Source: Alphaproteobacteria bacterium (lineage in GTDB: Bacteria > Pseudomonadota > Alphaproteobacteria > UBA9655). Taken from it: 51,021 nt of DNA. The stretch spans positions 186-51,206 of the forward strand of contig JABDDK010000006.1 of the NCBI GenBank assembly GCA_013287665.1, given 5' to 3'. The position numbers and the translations under genes are program-made. The notes below the pieces were generated by a model that worked only from the letters and a program-made list of their open reading frames with translations, was not told the DNA's origin and searched no databases. Shown here one piece after another: positions 16,655 to 24,155 of this stretch; positions within the stretch are counted from its first letter, which is position 1; the number at the start of each line of letters is the position of its first letter.

Positions 16655-17052
16655 AAGATGTCTCCTTTCATAAGTGTTTGCCATGATTTTCCGTTAAAAT
16701 AAATGAGTGTTGGACTTGTCTCATCAAAGAGGAGTGCCATTTTTCCTAACTCATCTTGTTTGGGGAGAGTTGCTTTTTCAAAGAGGGGGAGTGAAGGCGA
16801 TTTTGTTGTCACCACATCAGAAAGTATAACATCACTCTGAGAGGGATTAGGGAGAGGGAAGCTTCCAAAATCCGTTCCAAAAGATCCAGTAATTGTCAGG
16901 GTTTCATTTTGATAACTGATGTTACCAATCCCCTCACTCGTCTCGTTCGTCTCTTCTAATTGAGAGAGTCTCTTTTCCAACTCACGAAAATTCCCGTCGA
17001 GCTCTTGAGCTGTAAGAGGGGAACCCTTCTCTTCACGATAAATAATGCCCAT
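16651..17052 (-). CDS. Phage tail-fibre-like protein, small
   Basis: 133 residues. The N-terminus (YREEKGSPLTAQELDGNFRE, followed by a short coiled coil) is a pattern seen at the start of phage tail fibre and tail-tip accessory proteins. The rest is beta-prone and Ser/Thr/Pro-rich, ending FNGKSWQTLMKGDIL, which resembles head-binding or fibre tip repeats. AGGAGG precedes the ATG and the 3' end overlaps the hydrolase. Specific function unknown. Confidence 0.6.
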   Translation of the reverse strand: MGIIYREEKGSPLTAQELDGNFRELEKRLSQLEETNETSEGIGNISYQNETLTITGSFGTDFGSFPLPNPSQSDVILSDVVTTKSPSLPLFEKATLPKQDELGKMALLFDETSPTLIYFNGKSWQTLMKGDIL

Positions 17053-17106
17053 AATGGCCTCCTAGGTTTTAGGTGTAGAAAGGGTCTCAATGTGATGGGG
17101 TTTCTT

Positions 17107-17138
17107 CACCCCCCCTTCTGGGAGAGATCGCTCGAAGA
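17107..17138. repeat. Truncated family-1 arm
   Basis: CACCCCCCCTTCTGGGAGAG followed by ATCGCTCGAAGAG is recognisable as a degenerate left arm of the family-1 element (compare R2). It stops at the border of the family-3 element at 17145, suggesting that family 3 inserted into or next to a family-1 copy. Confidence 0.6.
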
Positions 17139-17144
17139 GCCACT

Positions 17145-17415
17145 GCCATTAAGTTAAGGGAAAGCCACCCCCCGCTGGCGTCGTCCTGGGGATGAGAAAT
17201 GCTAAGCGAAGCTTAGATTTCTCATAACCCGGGATCCAGGACAACAACTCATTGCGAAGCAATGGTGTAATATCTTTCTTTAAGATGCAGTTTCATTGCT
17301 ACGCAATAAGTTATTGGTATCTGGATCCCGGATAACAAGAAGACTTGAGCTACGCTCAAGATATTCTTGTTTCCGGGACGACGCAGGTGGTGGGCAGTTT
17401 GCTTAACTTAATGGC
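17145..17415. repeat. Family-3 MITE-like element with terminal inverted repeats
   Basis: A 271-bp palindromic element. The outer 14-bp ends GCCATTAAGTTAAG / CTTAACTTAATGGC are perfect inverted repeats. Inside are further inverted blocks (CTGGCGTCGTCC / GGGACGACGCAG; GGGATCCAGGAC / ATCTGGATCCC) and small hairpins such as GCTAAGCGAAGCTTAG and CTTGAGCTACGCTCAAG. No coding capacity. With the truncated family-1 arm it fills the whole 378-bp gap between the outer membrane protein gene and the fibre-like gene. A related shorter copy is at 40974-41126. Confidence 0.88.
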
Positions 17416-17430
17416 AATAGAAGGCGACTC

Positions 17431-18186
17431 CTAAAGTGTAAACCTCACACCAAGTGTGATTGGGAATGAAAACTGTCCTCCCGTACTTCCAACTTTAAAA
17501 AGTTGGACGGGGGGTCTGTTTATAAGAAATGTTCCCTTACGGCTAAAGGAAGCCAGTGCTTCAGCTTTGAAGACTAAGGAAACATTCTTCAACAATTGCC
17601 AATTAACACCAACTTGAAATCCGCCAGCAAATGAGTTTTTCTTACCGAAATAAGCAAAGTTGGTGTTTTGAGAAGCCCCAAATCCAGTCACAGTTTGGTT
17701 AACTTTCACGCTGTTTTGGCTAAGTATACCAATCTTTGCGCCGACAAAGGGTTTAACAGGACTGCATTTAAACGTGAAATAATAGCGGGCTCCGAGATAG
17801 TTCCCGTAAGCATTATATTTTGAAAACTTTTGATCAAATGTAACGCCATTTTGAGTGAAATTATATGTTTTTCCTCCCCCATGACTCCAATCAAAATTAT
17901 AAAAGACTTCCAAATCGTTCTTTACAACGTATCCAAGTTCCCCAGCTAAATCAAAAGGCATTTTAAATTGCTTGCTGAATTCAGGAGGTTTTACACCGGT
18001 TAAAGCCGTTGTGTTATTTGGTGTTTTTCGACTCATGTAAAATGCTGGCATAATACCCACATTAGCACTCGCTGAGAACTTGCCTGCATTCGTACTGCTC
18101 CACGCCCTTCCATGGGATTCGGCATTCGCATTGGAAATAAGAACTGAGCTAAGAAGAAGAGATGTGGTGAGGAGCTTTGAAAACAT
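17431..18186 (-). CDS. Outer membrane beta-barrel protein (surface antigen/opacity type)
   Basis: 251 residues. A clear signal peptide (MFSKLLTTSLLLSSVLISNANA) precedes a mature protein of alternating amphipathic strands, e.g. LEVFYNFDWSHGGGKTYNF, YLGARYYFTFK, PVKPFVGAKIGI, ending in LGVRFTL with a terminal aromatic-x-x pattern typical of BAM substrates. It resembles the eight-stranded opacity/P44-Msp surface protein families of host-associated bacteria. It sits inside the phage-like block and is bordered by a family-3 repeat, so it is probably a later insertion and not a virion gene. Confidence 0.82.
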   Translation of the reverse strand: MFSKLLTTSLLLSSVLISNANAESHGRAWSSTNAGKFSASANVGIMPAFYMSRKTPNNTTALTGVKPPEFSKQFKMPFDLAGELGYVVKNDLEVFYNFDWSHGGGKTYNFTQNGVTFDQKFSKYNAYGNYLGARYYFTFKCSPVKPFVGAKIGILSQNSVKVNQTVTGFGASQNTNFAYFGKKNSFAGGFQVGVNWQLLKNVSLVFKAEALASFSRKGTFLINRPPVQLFKVGSTGGQFSFPITLGVRFTL

Positions 18187-18279
18187 TTGTTTTTCCTTTC
18201 GTTGATCGAATATTTTATTGTTATGGGATGACCTTACTGCACTTCTCTAAAAAAATAAATAGAGATCAGATGCCTTTGT

Positions 18280-18378
18280 TTACAATTCTAAAAGCTTTTC
18301 AAGATTTGGCACATCTTCAAGGCTGAGAGCAAAATTTAAGTTAGCGTAACCACGGTTACGGAACTGAAGCTCAACAGA
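18280..18378 (-). pseudogene. Possible 3' remnant of a coding sequence
   Basis: Reading the minus strand in the same frame as the preceding 302-codon gene, but after two stop codons, 32 codons run open to a stop at 18280: SVELQFRNRGYANLNF then ALSLEDVPNLEKLLEL. The composition is protein-like with amphipathic helix spacing. It has no start codon or ribosome site. It may be the displaced C-terminus of that gene or of a deleted neighbour. Confidence 0.3.
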
Positions 18379-18387
18379 TTAAAGGGA

Positions 18388-19296
18388 TCAGATTGGCTTA
18401 AAATAAACATCAATAAGGTTCGGGTGACCCACGATAGGCTCACCAAAGGTAGAGGTGAATTTTGTCACGCTCCCCTCATATTCGACTAATAGAGAACAAA
18501 ATCCTTCAGCGAGAGCCCCTGACAGGCTTAAATAGTGGTGTCTTTCAGGAGAAGGATGAAACAAAATTTGCTTATTAAAATCACGACCTCCTTGGGGTGC
18601 AGGTGTGTGCTGTTCATGTAAAACAGTTGAAGAAAATAATCTTACCCGAGTTTTATTCTCGACAGAGGTTAGCGAGTAATAGACTTGCTGGATATCTTCA
18701 AGTTTTATGCCCTCTTTATAATACCCTCCAAAACCACGCAGGATTCTTGCGTTGAGGACACCTGGTGGAGAAATGAGTATTTGTCTAGAAGGCAAAGATG
18801 TTGATCTTTCAGCGTAAGACTGGGATTCCACAGAAAAGGGTTTTACATAAAGAGGATTTGCACATCTGATACAACCTTCTTTTAAATCTGCGCCCTCAAA
18901 CACAAACGCCTCACCGCCTTGAACTCCTCGACCCTTCCCTGTATAGTCCAGAGCAATGCCCTGAACCATTGAGTGTTCAAACTCTCTTTCATACCCATAG
19001 GTGAGGGATCCTTTATCATAGAGTAAGACGTCTTCAAGAGGATTACCCTCAGAGATAAGCCTCACCTTTATATCCTGATTCAGGTATGGAATGGGCCTCA
19101 GAGTACAGCGAAGAATGAGGGTTTCTGCAACAAGTTTCGATTCCTCAATAAGGTCGCACTCGGATGAAGAGCCGATATCGAGCACTCCTTTCTCTGTGTT
19201 CAATTCAGGGGGTGAGGGCTCATACCCGTCAGTGATTTTAGAGGGAGGAAGAATACGCATTGGCTTAAACCCCCACGACGTCGCACTGAATGACAT
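18388..19296 (-). CDS. Hypothetical protein of the phage tail block
   Basis: 302 residues if the ATG at 19296 is used; an ATG at 19260 just after the upstream stop is also possible. I do not recognise a domain. It is predicted beta-rich, with no signal peptide or membrane segment. It overlaps or abuts the hub-like gene and has the same strand and phage-like setting, so a tail-tip or receptor-binding role is plausible. Coding-looking sequence persists beyond its stop (18280-18378), so its 3' end may be altered. Confidence 0.6.
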   Translation of the reverse strand: MSFSATSWGFKPMRILPPSKITDGYEPSPPELNTEKGVLDIGSSSECDLIEESKLVAETLILRCTLRPIPYLNQDIKVRLISEGNPLEDVLLYDKGSLTYGYEREFEHSMVQGIALDYTGKGRGVQGGEAFVFEGADLKEGCIRCANPLYVKPFSVESQSYAERSTSLPSRQILISPPGVLNARILRGFGGYYKEGIKLEDIQQVYYSLTSVENKTRVRLFSSTVLHEQHTPAPQGGRDFNKQILFHPSPERHHYLSLSGALAEGFCSLLVEYEGSVTKFTSTFGEPIVGHPNLIDVYFKPI

Positions 19297-21013
19297 GCTC
19301 TATACATTCCTTTGTGCGGTAATCATTAAAATGAAGTCGCAAGCGGGTTGGTTTGCGAGCCATTGCTTTTTTCAGGTGAGAGGGCGTCCTATGGTTCCGC
19401 ATGTCAGCTTCTTGCTCAAGGGGGCCGTTGATAAGCTCGAGCCCGGTCAAGAGATTCCCTTGTCCAATGGACGGAGGGGTTTGATCGTCATATCTATAAT
19501 ATTGAAGTCCTGTGGGCGTTTGAGATAAATGGTTCTCTTGAACCTGATACGTTTCTTCGCAATATGTCTCCAAAACATAAACGGGCTTTGGCTTCGTTGC
19601 TTTCTTCTGGATAGACTCTTGAGCCTTTGAACAAAGAAGGGTGACGCGCCCAAACAATTCTCCCGTTTCACCCTTTGCAAGGAGGGCATACTTTACGACC
19701 TTTCCCTTGATTTCCCCCTTAGGAAGCCGTGGATCTTTCAATCGCACCGATGAATCGGTCGTGATGGACTTTAAATCTTCCCAGGATGCTTCAAAAGAGA
19801 TTTCAAGGGTACGCGTGCTCTTTATAAGCTCAACTCTCGCTCGCTCAAGGGCATGTTCAAAAGCTTTATATCCTCTATCGTTAAGAAAAAAAGAGGCGCG
19901 GGCAGGACTTCCTATCGGTGTATGAAACTTCTTTTTAAATGTCCAATTTTTCTCATCAAACGTCATTGAAGATGTATGCGCTGTATGACAACGATAGTAA
20001 GAGCTCCCCTGGCAGATTTTATCACCCACCCTATACATTGTAGCAGGTTGCCAAGGATAGGATTTAGGATCGGGGTTAATGTTCTGCAACCTAAATTCTA
20101 ACTGTTTATGATCGCCTTCCCCCTGATATGAGTTATGGTTGAGCGTAAACGTAATCGTTTCCTTTCTTTTTTGATGGGCTTGCCAGCAAACCCACAAGGT
20201 TGGTTTGAACCAATGTCTTCTTAACCGATGCTGCTTGATTAAACCTTTCGCATCTTCAAGGGGAAGTTGGGGGGAGTATTTAGGATAAAGGGATGAGGGA
20301 GGATTTACAGCGCGCAACTTACTTTTAATAATCCATACGCCAGATCTTCCAATCCTTTTCCCCGTCTCTGGCCATTTATCCTGGAGCGCATCTTTTGTAT
20401 AGGTGTTCACTTTGTAGTGAGGGAAAGCCCGACGAATCGCAGGACTCAGATTTGCGATACCGCCTTGTCTTTGAATCCAATGGGCATGCACTTGAAGAGA
20501 ACAGGCTTTAAGAGGTTTTCCAATTGTTTTTATCTGAAGAGAGTCTTCAAAGAAATTTCCATTCATATCAATCACTTGATTTCCATTGAACCAGTCGGAC
20601 AGAGATAACTTACCAGTACGGCGATCACAATAGAGAGAGGCTGCTCTAACGTCTTGCCTTTCTTCAACATGATTCAATTTTTCAGGACGTATATAAAGGG
20701 GATCCCAGAAAGGGTGAACTCTCAATTCCTTTTGTATGTCGTTAAGTTGATTCAAAAAATCGACGGGTTTTGCAATGAGCACAATCTCTGCAAAGTGTCC
20801 AACTATTTTATGCGGGGTGCTCTCTAGGACGCCTTTAAAAAGAATTTCGTTTGCATCAATGTAGAGAATTCCTTCCGTCCCTATCTTTGGAAGAGGGGCA
20901 AGAGCATCTATTAATAGCTTTGCTTTTGCAAAGGCTCCCTCTTCTTGAGAGATTTCAACCTCAAAGAGTGCGGTTGAGTCGGAAAACGCATTCCAGTTAA
21001 GGTGTAAATTCAT
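19265..21013 (-). CDS. Phage baseplate hub/tail-tip-like protein with carbohydrate-binding insert
   Basis: 582 residues from the ATG at 21013 (GAAAGG upstream); the frame extends to a TTG at 21037 that I reject. The N-terminal ~110 residues (LFEVEISQEEGAFAKAKLLI, GILYIDANEILFKGVLES) resemble the first barrel of phage hub/late-control proteins. Near residues 340-385, YPWQPATMYRVGDKICQGSS and YYRCHTAHTS look like a small chitin-binding-type (CBM5/12) module with conserved aromatic and GD residues. The C-terminal part (SVRLKDPRLPKGEIKGKVVK) is a pattern I associate with siphovirus tail-tip proteins. Probably host-surface contact. Confidence 0.6.
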   Translation of the reverse strand: MNLHLNWNAFSDSTALFEVEISQEEGAFAKAKLLIDALAPLPKIGTEGILYIDANEILFKGVLESTPHKIVGHFAEIVLIAKPVDFLNQLNDIQKELRVHPFWDPLYIRPEKLNHVEERQDVRAASLYCDRRTGKLSLSDWFNGNQVIDMNGNFFEDSLQIKTIGKPLKACSLQVHAHWIQRQGGIANLSPAIRRAFPHYKVNTYTKDALQDKWPETGKRIGRSGVWIIKSKLRAVNPPSSLYPKYSPQLPLEDAKGLIKQHRLRRHWFKPTLWVCWQAHQKRKETITFTLNHNSYQGEGDHKQLEFRLQNINPDPKSYPWQPATMYRVGDKICQGSSYYRCHTAHTSSMTFDEKNWTFKKKFHTPIGSPARASFFLNDRGYKAFEHALERARVELIKSTRTLEISFEASWEDLKSITTDSSVRLKDPRLPKGEIKGKVVKYALLAKGETGELFGRVTLLCSKAQESIQKKATKPKPVYVLETYCEETYQVQENHLSQTPTGLQYYRYDDQTPPSIGQGNLLTGLELINGPLEQEADMRNHRTPSHLKKAMARKPTRLRLHFNDYRTKECIEHVIQCDVVGV

Positions 21014-21102
21014 TCTTAAGCCTTTCTTAGAAAACAAATTGATTGACGAATAGACAAAGCATCACTAAATACTATGTGTCTATTTAGTTAACAGATGAGT
21101 AT

Positions 21103-22038
21103 ATGTCCGTGACGTCACAAACATCTTGGTTTAATTCAAAAGGATACCTCCAGGGAATTTTCTGGATGGTTGTCGTCTGTGCCATTAGCAACATGAATGA
21201 TATTCTCACGAAATGTGTCGGATTTCGTTTGTCCGGCTTTGAAGTTGCTTTTTTTCGATTTTTCTTTAGTACGCTCGTCCTTCTTCCCTTCATGCTTCTA
21301 AAAGGAAAAGGGGCCTTTATCACCCATTACCCAGGGGCGCAGCTCATTCGTTCTTTATTGCTCGTTTTAGCGATTGCTCCTTGGTGCTATGGTGTTGCAG
21401 CCCTTCCCCTCACCCTTGCAACAACCCTCTCGTTTACAGTTCCCTTTTTCGTTCTGCCAATGGCCAAGATTTTCTTAAAAGAACATGTGGGATGGCAACG
21501 ATGGTCAGCAACTCTCTTTGGTTTCTTGGGAATTTTAGTAAGCTTGCATCCTTCAGGAAATGCCTTTAATCCGCTGGCTCTTCTTCTTGTCGGTTCAGCC
21601 GTTATGTTTGCGTCCCTTGATATCATCAATAAAAAGCTTTTGATTGAAGATGAAACCCTCCTCTCAATGCTCTTTTATTCGGCGTTAGGGACAACCGTAC
21701 TCGGGTTTATTCCAGCTCTTTTGACGTGGCAAACACCAACACTTCAAGAACTTTTCTTTCTTGCTCTCTTAGGCGCCGGAGGGAGTATGATCCTTTTCTG
21801 TTTACTGAAAGCCTTTGCTGCTGCTGAAGTCTCAGCTCTTTCACCGTTCAAGTATTTTGAATTTGTGTTGTCTGCTTTCTTTGGCTTTCTTATTTTTCAA
21901 GAGTTCCCAACACTGAGCACGCTTTTGGGAGCTGCGATCATTATTCCTTCAACACTTTATCTAGCTGTTTACGAGACGCGCCAGCAGCATCGCCGCGTTG
22001 AACGTGCAGAGCTGCGCACCGCTGTTGTTGGAAATTAG
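21103..22038 (+). CDS. DMT-superfamily transporter, Sam-like (S-adenosylmethionine uptake)
   Basis: 311 residues with ten hydrophobic segments in two EamA repeats. Several stretches match the Rickettsia S-adenosylmethionine transporter pattern: GFEVAFFRFFFSTLVLLPF, LSMLFYSALGTTV, GSMILFCLLKAFAAAE and FPTLSTLLGAAIIIPSTLY. That family imports host AdoMet, useful to organisms that lost MetK. It is on the plus strand, opposite to all the phage-like genes, and occupies the place between tail tube and hub genes where a tape-measure gene is expected. Substrate is inferred from resemblance. Confidence 0.8.
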   Translation: MSVTSQTSWFNSKGYLQGIFWMVVVCAISNMNDILTKCVGFRLSGFEVAFFRFFFSTLVLLPFMLLKGKGAFITHYPGAQLIRSLLLVLAIAPWCYGVAALPLTLATTLSFTVPFFVLPMAKIFLKEHVGWQRWSATLFGFLGILVSLHPSGNAFNPLALLLVGSAVMFASLDIINKKLLIEDETLLSMLFYSALGTTVLGFIPALLTWQTPTLQELFFLALLGAGGSMILFCLLKAFAAAEVSALSPFKYFEFVLSAFFGFLIFQEFPTLSTLLGAAIIIPSTLYLAVYETRQQHRRVERAELRTAVVGN

Positions 22039-22041
22039 GGA

Positions 22042-22557
22042 TTAGATTTCTTCGAGGTCTAACGTCCACCCAACGGTTAAACCCCATTCATCTGTCTCCA
22101 GGGCATAGTTTTTTACCATCATGAAAAGGATGGGTTTATAGGTCATAAATCCCCCTGGAAATCCTGGAGAAATTGACATCCAACGGTTCTCAGAGGGTGT
22201 TGCTGGCCAAACCCCGGATCCATAATCAAAGAGATGATGATCGAATCCTTCCCTATCCATTTGTACGGCGAGGCACCCAGCATTCACGGGTTGAGTCACA
22301 GGCTGTATACACCCCACCTTAAGAGTCATGCCTTTCCAGAGGCCGTCAAAGGCGGGAGGGGCCTTGTCCTTACACCGAATGGTCGAGAGAAACTTCTGGT
22401 GACCATGGCTGTTAATACATTTAAGATCGCCATTCACCGTTCGCCGAAAAACGGCTTGAGGAATGGTCGTTAAGGTTTGGTGACATTCGCGCGCTGAAAA
22501 AGGGGAAATAAGATCTCCTTTGCCCATAACTTCTAATTTTAAATCCGTATTCATCAT
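22042..22557 (-). CDS. Phage structural protein, probable tail-tube protein
   Basis: 171 residues. The region FSARECHQTLTTIPQAVFRR-TVNG resembles a pattern common in siphovirus tail proteins (SARGLTQTL...RRTVNG), and later residues suggest a beta-sandwich. It follows the tail-completion gene with an overlapping start (GGGAGG before ATGATG), the position of the major tail protein in HK97-type and GTA clusters. No further diagnostic motif is seen. Confidence 0.6.
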   Translation of the reverse strand: MMNTDLKLEVMGKGDLISPFSARECHQTLTTIPQAVFRRTVNGDLKCINSHGHQKFLSTIRCKDKAPPAFDGLWKGMTLKVGCIQPVTQPVNAGCLAVQMDREGFDHHLFDYGSGVWPATPSENRWMSISPGFPGGFMTYKPILFMMVKNYALETDEWGLTVGWTLDLEEI

Positions 22558-22901
22558 TCTGGCCTCCCTAATAGTCGCGTTTTTAACTTGAACGTATGAA
22601 GTCGTGTTTGACCGTCTTTCAGAAGTTCAAGACTGCTTTCTCGAATTTTTAGGCTGTTATTCCTGTAGTTTTGAATGACGGTTTCAACTTCTTTCGCAAG
22701 TTTGAGAATTTCTATGGTTCCTGCATACCGACTCCAAATTTTTATTGAGAATGTGGCAACTCTAGGCCCCCACGGTAATCCGAGTAGAACAAGATCGGGT
22801 TCAAGGGTGATATAAGGGTAGGGTGTTTTCAGAGGAACATGAACATAGGTTGGGATGACGGCAGAGAGCAGTGATGAAAGATTGATGAGGAGCTCACGCA
22901 T
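22554..22901 (-). CDS. Phage tail completion/terminator protein (DUF3168-like)
   Basis: 115 residues from the ATG at 22901 (GTGGAG ribosome site); an upstream TTG is rejected. The pattern LLSAVIPTYVHVPLKTPYPYI followed by a beta-strand-rich segment and a helix (IEILKLAKEVETVIQ) matches DUF3168 tail-terminator proteins, equivalent to GTA gp8, which cap the tail tube and join it to the head. It overlaps both neighbours by a few bases. Confidence 0.75.
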   Translation of the reverse strand: MRELLINLSSLLSAVIPTYVHVPLKTPYPYITLEPDLVLLGLPWGPRVATFSIKIWSRYAGTIEILKLAKEVETVIQNYRNNSLKIRESSLELLKDGQTRLHTFKLKTRLLGRPE

Positions 22902-23277
22902 GGGGCGTCTCCACAACTGTCATTCGCAAGAACCGATTGTTTTGAATCAGGACAGGTGTGTTCACAACCATAAGACGCTTCGTTCCCTGCCTGAGGTTCC
23001 AGAGGAAAGCAACCTTCTGGGGAAGGTGGATTCCCGCCCTCATGAAAACGCGGTAGCGTGCTGGCGCTGGGGTTTTAAGATAGCCTATTTGTGAGGCCAT
23101 GGGGCCCCCTTCATCTTCATTGTGAAAACCATCGGAGTTGAGTAACGGCCATAGGGAAGCCCATATGCGAGGCCCTCTCCTCCAGATATCCTTTGTACCG
23201 CCCTCTTCATCTTGGACAGTTTGAGCAAGCAGGAGTGTAAGGGATTCTTTCAAATCCCGTGCTGTAATGTCTTTCAT
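22894..23277 (-). CDS. Phage head-tail adaptor (head closure) protein
   Basis: 127 residues. ITARDLKESLTLLLAQTVQD, a central W-rich strand region (RIWASLWPLL) and a C-terminal RYRVFMRAGIHLP...NRFLRMTVVE barrel fit the Phage_H_T_join/GTA gp7 family that closes the connector channel. It is in the expected order after the gp6-like connector, 13 bp downstream of it. Confidence 0.75.
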   Translation of the reverse strand: MKDITARDLKESLTLLLAQTVQDEEGGTKDIWRRGPRIWASLWPLLNSDGFHNEDEGGPMASQIGYLKTPAPARYRVFMRAGIHLPQKVAFLWNLRQGTKRLMVVNTPVLIQNNRFLRMTVVETPHA

Positions 23278-23290
23278 CGTCTATTCCTTT

Positions 23291-23809
23291 TTAAATGAAT
23301 CGATAAACTTTATAGGGGTGAAGGAGAGGTAATTCAGTGATGTCGCCGTCATAAAAAAAACGGGTGGCCATGAGAGTCGCGAATTTCAAATCGGGGGGAA
23401 GAGACTCAGCGCTATCGCCATATCCCGCACTGTAAGTGATTGTTAAATCTTGATCCCAAAGATTATTGGAGAGTTTGAGGGAGTTCTCGGACGTAGTGAA
23501 GGGAATGGACTTATTCCCGGCTTCAACAGTCAGAACCTCTATGAGGGGAGGCTTTGGGAGACGAATCTCAAGTTCAGGTCCTTTAAGACGGACAAGAGGT
23601 GAGGATGGGGGATAGGGAGGTTTGATCTCCATCGTCCAAATTTGTTTTAATAGGGAGCGACCCGTGACGCTTTCCACATGCGCCCGAGCTGCTGTTATAA
23701 GGAAGGGTAAAAAAGAGTCTTCATCATCGGAAGAGAGTTTTAGATAGGCTTTGACCTCATCACCTGTGAGTGGCTCATGTAGGGGTGGCGTTTTAAGTAT
23801 TAATTTCAT
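23291..23809 (-). CDS. Phage head-tail connector protein (gp6-like)
   Basis: 172 residues. The N-terminal HEPLTGDEVKAYLKLSSDDE followed by DSFLPFLITAARAHVESVTG and a conserved RSLLKQIW is the signature of the HK97 gp6/GTA gp6 connector family: three helices, then a beta region with ITYSAGYGDSAESLPPDLK. It forms the ring between portal and adaptor. Confidence 0.88.
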   Translation of the reverse strand: MKLILKTPPLHEPLTGDEVKAYLKLSSDDEDSFLPFLITAARAHVESVTGRSLLKQIWTMEIKPPYPPSSPLVRLKGPELEIRLPKPPLIEVLTVEAGNKSIPFTTSENSLKLSNNLWDQDLTITYSAGYGDSAESLPPDLKFATLMATRFFYDGDITELPLLHPYKVYRFI

Positions 23810-23861
23810 TTTATCCTCATCGTCAGAAATGGTGTTATTTCAAGGGCACTAGCCCCAAGGC

Positions 23862-23948
23862 CGTCATTGCGAGCATAGCGAAGCAATCCATCTTTCTTTC
23901 TTCTCTTAAGGTGGATTGCCGCGTCGCCTGTGGCTCCTCGCAATGACG
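23862..23948. repeat. Family-2 palindromic repeat
   Basis: CGTCATTGCGAGCATAGCGA at the left end is answered by CTCGCAATGACG at the right, with complementary inner sequences (GCAATCCA / TGGATTGC). It is shorter and more diverged than the copies at 10299 and 46135. It lies in the non-coding gap between capsid and connector genes. Confidence 0.88.
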
Positions 23949-24053
23949 ATTATTTTAACTAATACTTAACTTATAATATGTTATATTAAATTATAGCTTG
24001 GTTTTAGTGTTATTAGGATGGTTAGTACGGAGGGTGTCATGACCAGTAAAATA

Positions 24054-24148
24054 AGTGTTCAGTGTTCAGTGTTCAGAAAAAACGGTGGCTTCCCTACACA
24101 GGGATATTTTTTCTGAACACTGAACACTGAACACTGAACACTGAACAC
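24054..24148. repeat. Inverted array of the heptamer TGTTCAG
   Basis: Three tandem copies of the heptamer (24055-24076) plus A6 face T6 plus CTGAACA repeated five times (24113-24148), forming a nearly 29-bp perfect stem with a 24-nt loop (24083-24106). It begins 8 bp after the capsid stop codon. Possible roles are an mRNA-stabilising or terminating hairpin after the capsid gene, or a repeat expanded by slippage. Confidence 0.9.
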
Positions 24149-24155
24149 AGCCTTT

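Larger units (their letters stand above)
23810..24155. other. Gap between capsid and connector genes
   Basis: This 346-bp interval interrupts what is normally a tight capsid-connector junction. It holds the family-2 repeat (23862-23948), about 100 bp of AT-rich sequence and the TGTTCAG hairpin (24054-24148). I see no gene in it. Confidence 0.7.
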
